NCBI RefSeq assembly: GCF_020164475.1
Contig: NZ_JAIQWX010000034.1
Location: forward strand, 1-50,009
DNA: 50,009 bases
Direction: 5' to 3'
DNA from: Pseudomonas sp. REP124
GTDB lineage: Bacteria; Pseudomonadota; Gammaproteobacteria; Pseudomonadales; Pseudomonadaceae
This document shows, piece after piece, positions 49,957 to 50,009 of this stretch (the stretch's first letter is position 1; each line of letters starts with the position of its first letter). The notes beneath the pieces are model-generated. The model did not search any database. It had not been told where the DNA came from and saw only the letters and a program-made list of their open reading frames with translations. Both the position numbers and the translations under genes were made by a program.

Positions 49957-50009
49957 TGTGGCGAGGGGGCTTGCCCCCGCTGGGCTGCGAAGCGGCCCCA
50001 AAAGATGGG
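49957..50009. repeat. REP of the GTGGCGAGGGGGCTTGCC class at the window edge
   Basis: TGTGGCGAGGGGGCTTGCCC followed by CCGC and GGGCTGCGAAGCGGCCCC is a second REP class common in this species group. It continues beyond the window. The short stretch 49895-49956 holds no gene. Confidence 0.8.

Overview
The window looks like chromosomal DNA of a fluorescent Pseudomonas (P. fluorescens species complex). GC content is high, the proteins read as typical Pseudomonas families (polyamine catabolism genes, CstA, FecI/FecR/TonB receptor sets), and about twenty REP/REPIN palindromes built on TGTGGGAGCG or TGTAGGAGCG arms sit in the gaps between genes. I see no tRNA, rRNA, CRISPR array, transposase, integrase or prophage gene.

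Layout. 0.1-4.2 kb: a LysR regulator, a two-gene operon of very small proteins, a lipoprotein, a DUF1428 protein, a 63-residue protein and the RNA 2',3'-cyclic phosphodiesterase ThpR. 4.4-8.7 kb (minus): a polyamine ABC transporter in the order potG-potH-potI-REPIN-potF. 9.0-19.0 kb: polyamine catabolism by the gamma-glutamyl route. This holds puuD (minus), then puuA, puuC, puuB and a cupin XRE regulator, followed by a second set (FAD oxidase, cupin XRE regulator, glutamine-synthetase-like ligase) behind its own palindromic site. 19.3-24.1 kb: a sensor kinase/response regulator pair divergent from a CstA carbon-starvation transporter and its YbdD partner. 24.3-27.1 kb (minus): a dicarboxylate/amino-acid:cation symporter followed by two GntR regulators. 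27.3-34.6 kb: a 48-residue membrane protein, a diguanylate cyclase, a 2-oxoglutarate semialdehyde dehydrogenase with a cysteine hydrolase divergent from an HxlR regulator, a small lipoprotein and a chemoreceptor. 34.9-39.6 kb: a LacI regulator divergent from an oxidoreductase, a TIM-barrel isomerase and an MFS transporter, with a perfect operator palindrome between them. 39.8-43.8 kb (minus): a FecI sigma factor, FecR and TonB receptor cell-surface signalling set. 43.9-45.6 kb: a LysR regulator divergent from an SDR dehydrogenase. 45.8-47.8 kb: a three-gene operon (periplasmic protein, DUF2024 protein, Rof-like Rho inhibitor) divergent from a MarR regulator with a cysteine-rich tail. 48.0-49.9 kb: an unfamiliar winged-helix protein and a cytoplasmic beta-propeller protein.

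How it fits together. From 4.4 to 19.0 kb the window encodes uptake of putrescine-like amines (PotFGHI), glutamylation (PuuA), oxidation (PuuB), aldehyde oxidation (PuuC) and release of GABA-type products (PuuD), with two cupin XRE sensors. Much of the rest is nutrient sensing plus uptake modules, each with its own local regulator and several with visible candidate operators. No single obviously new system stands out. The best leads are the second polyamine-type operon with its palindrome, the Rof/DUF2024/periplasmic-protein operon under a Cys-rich MarR, the unassigned sugar or cyclitol operon, the 30-residue and 48-residue membrane proteins, and the chimeric REPINs.
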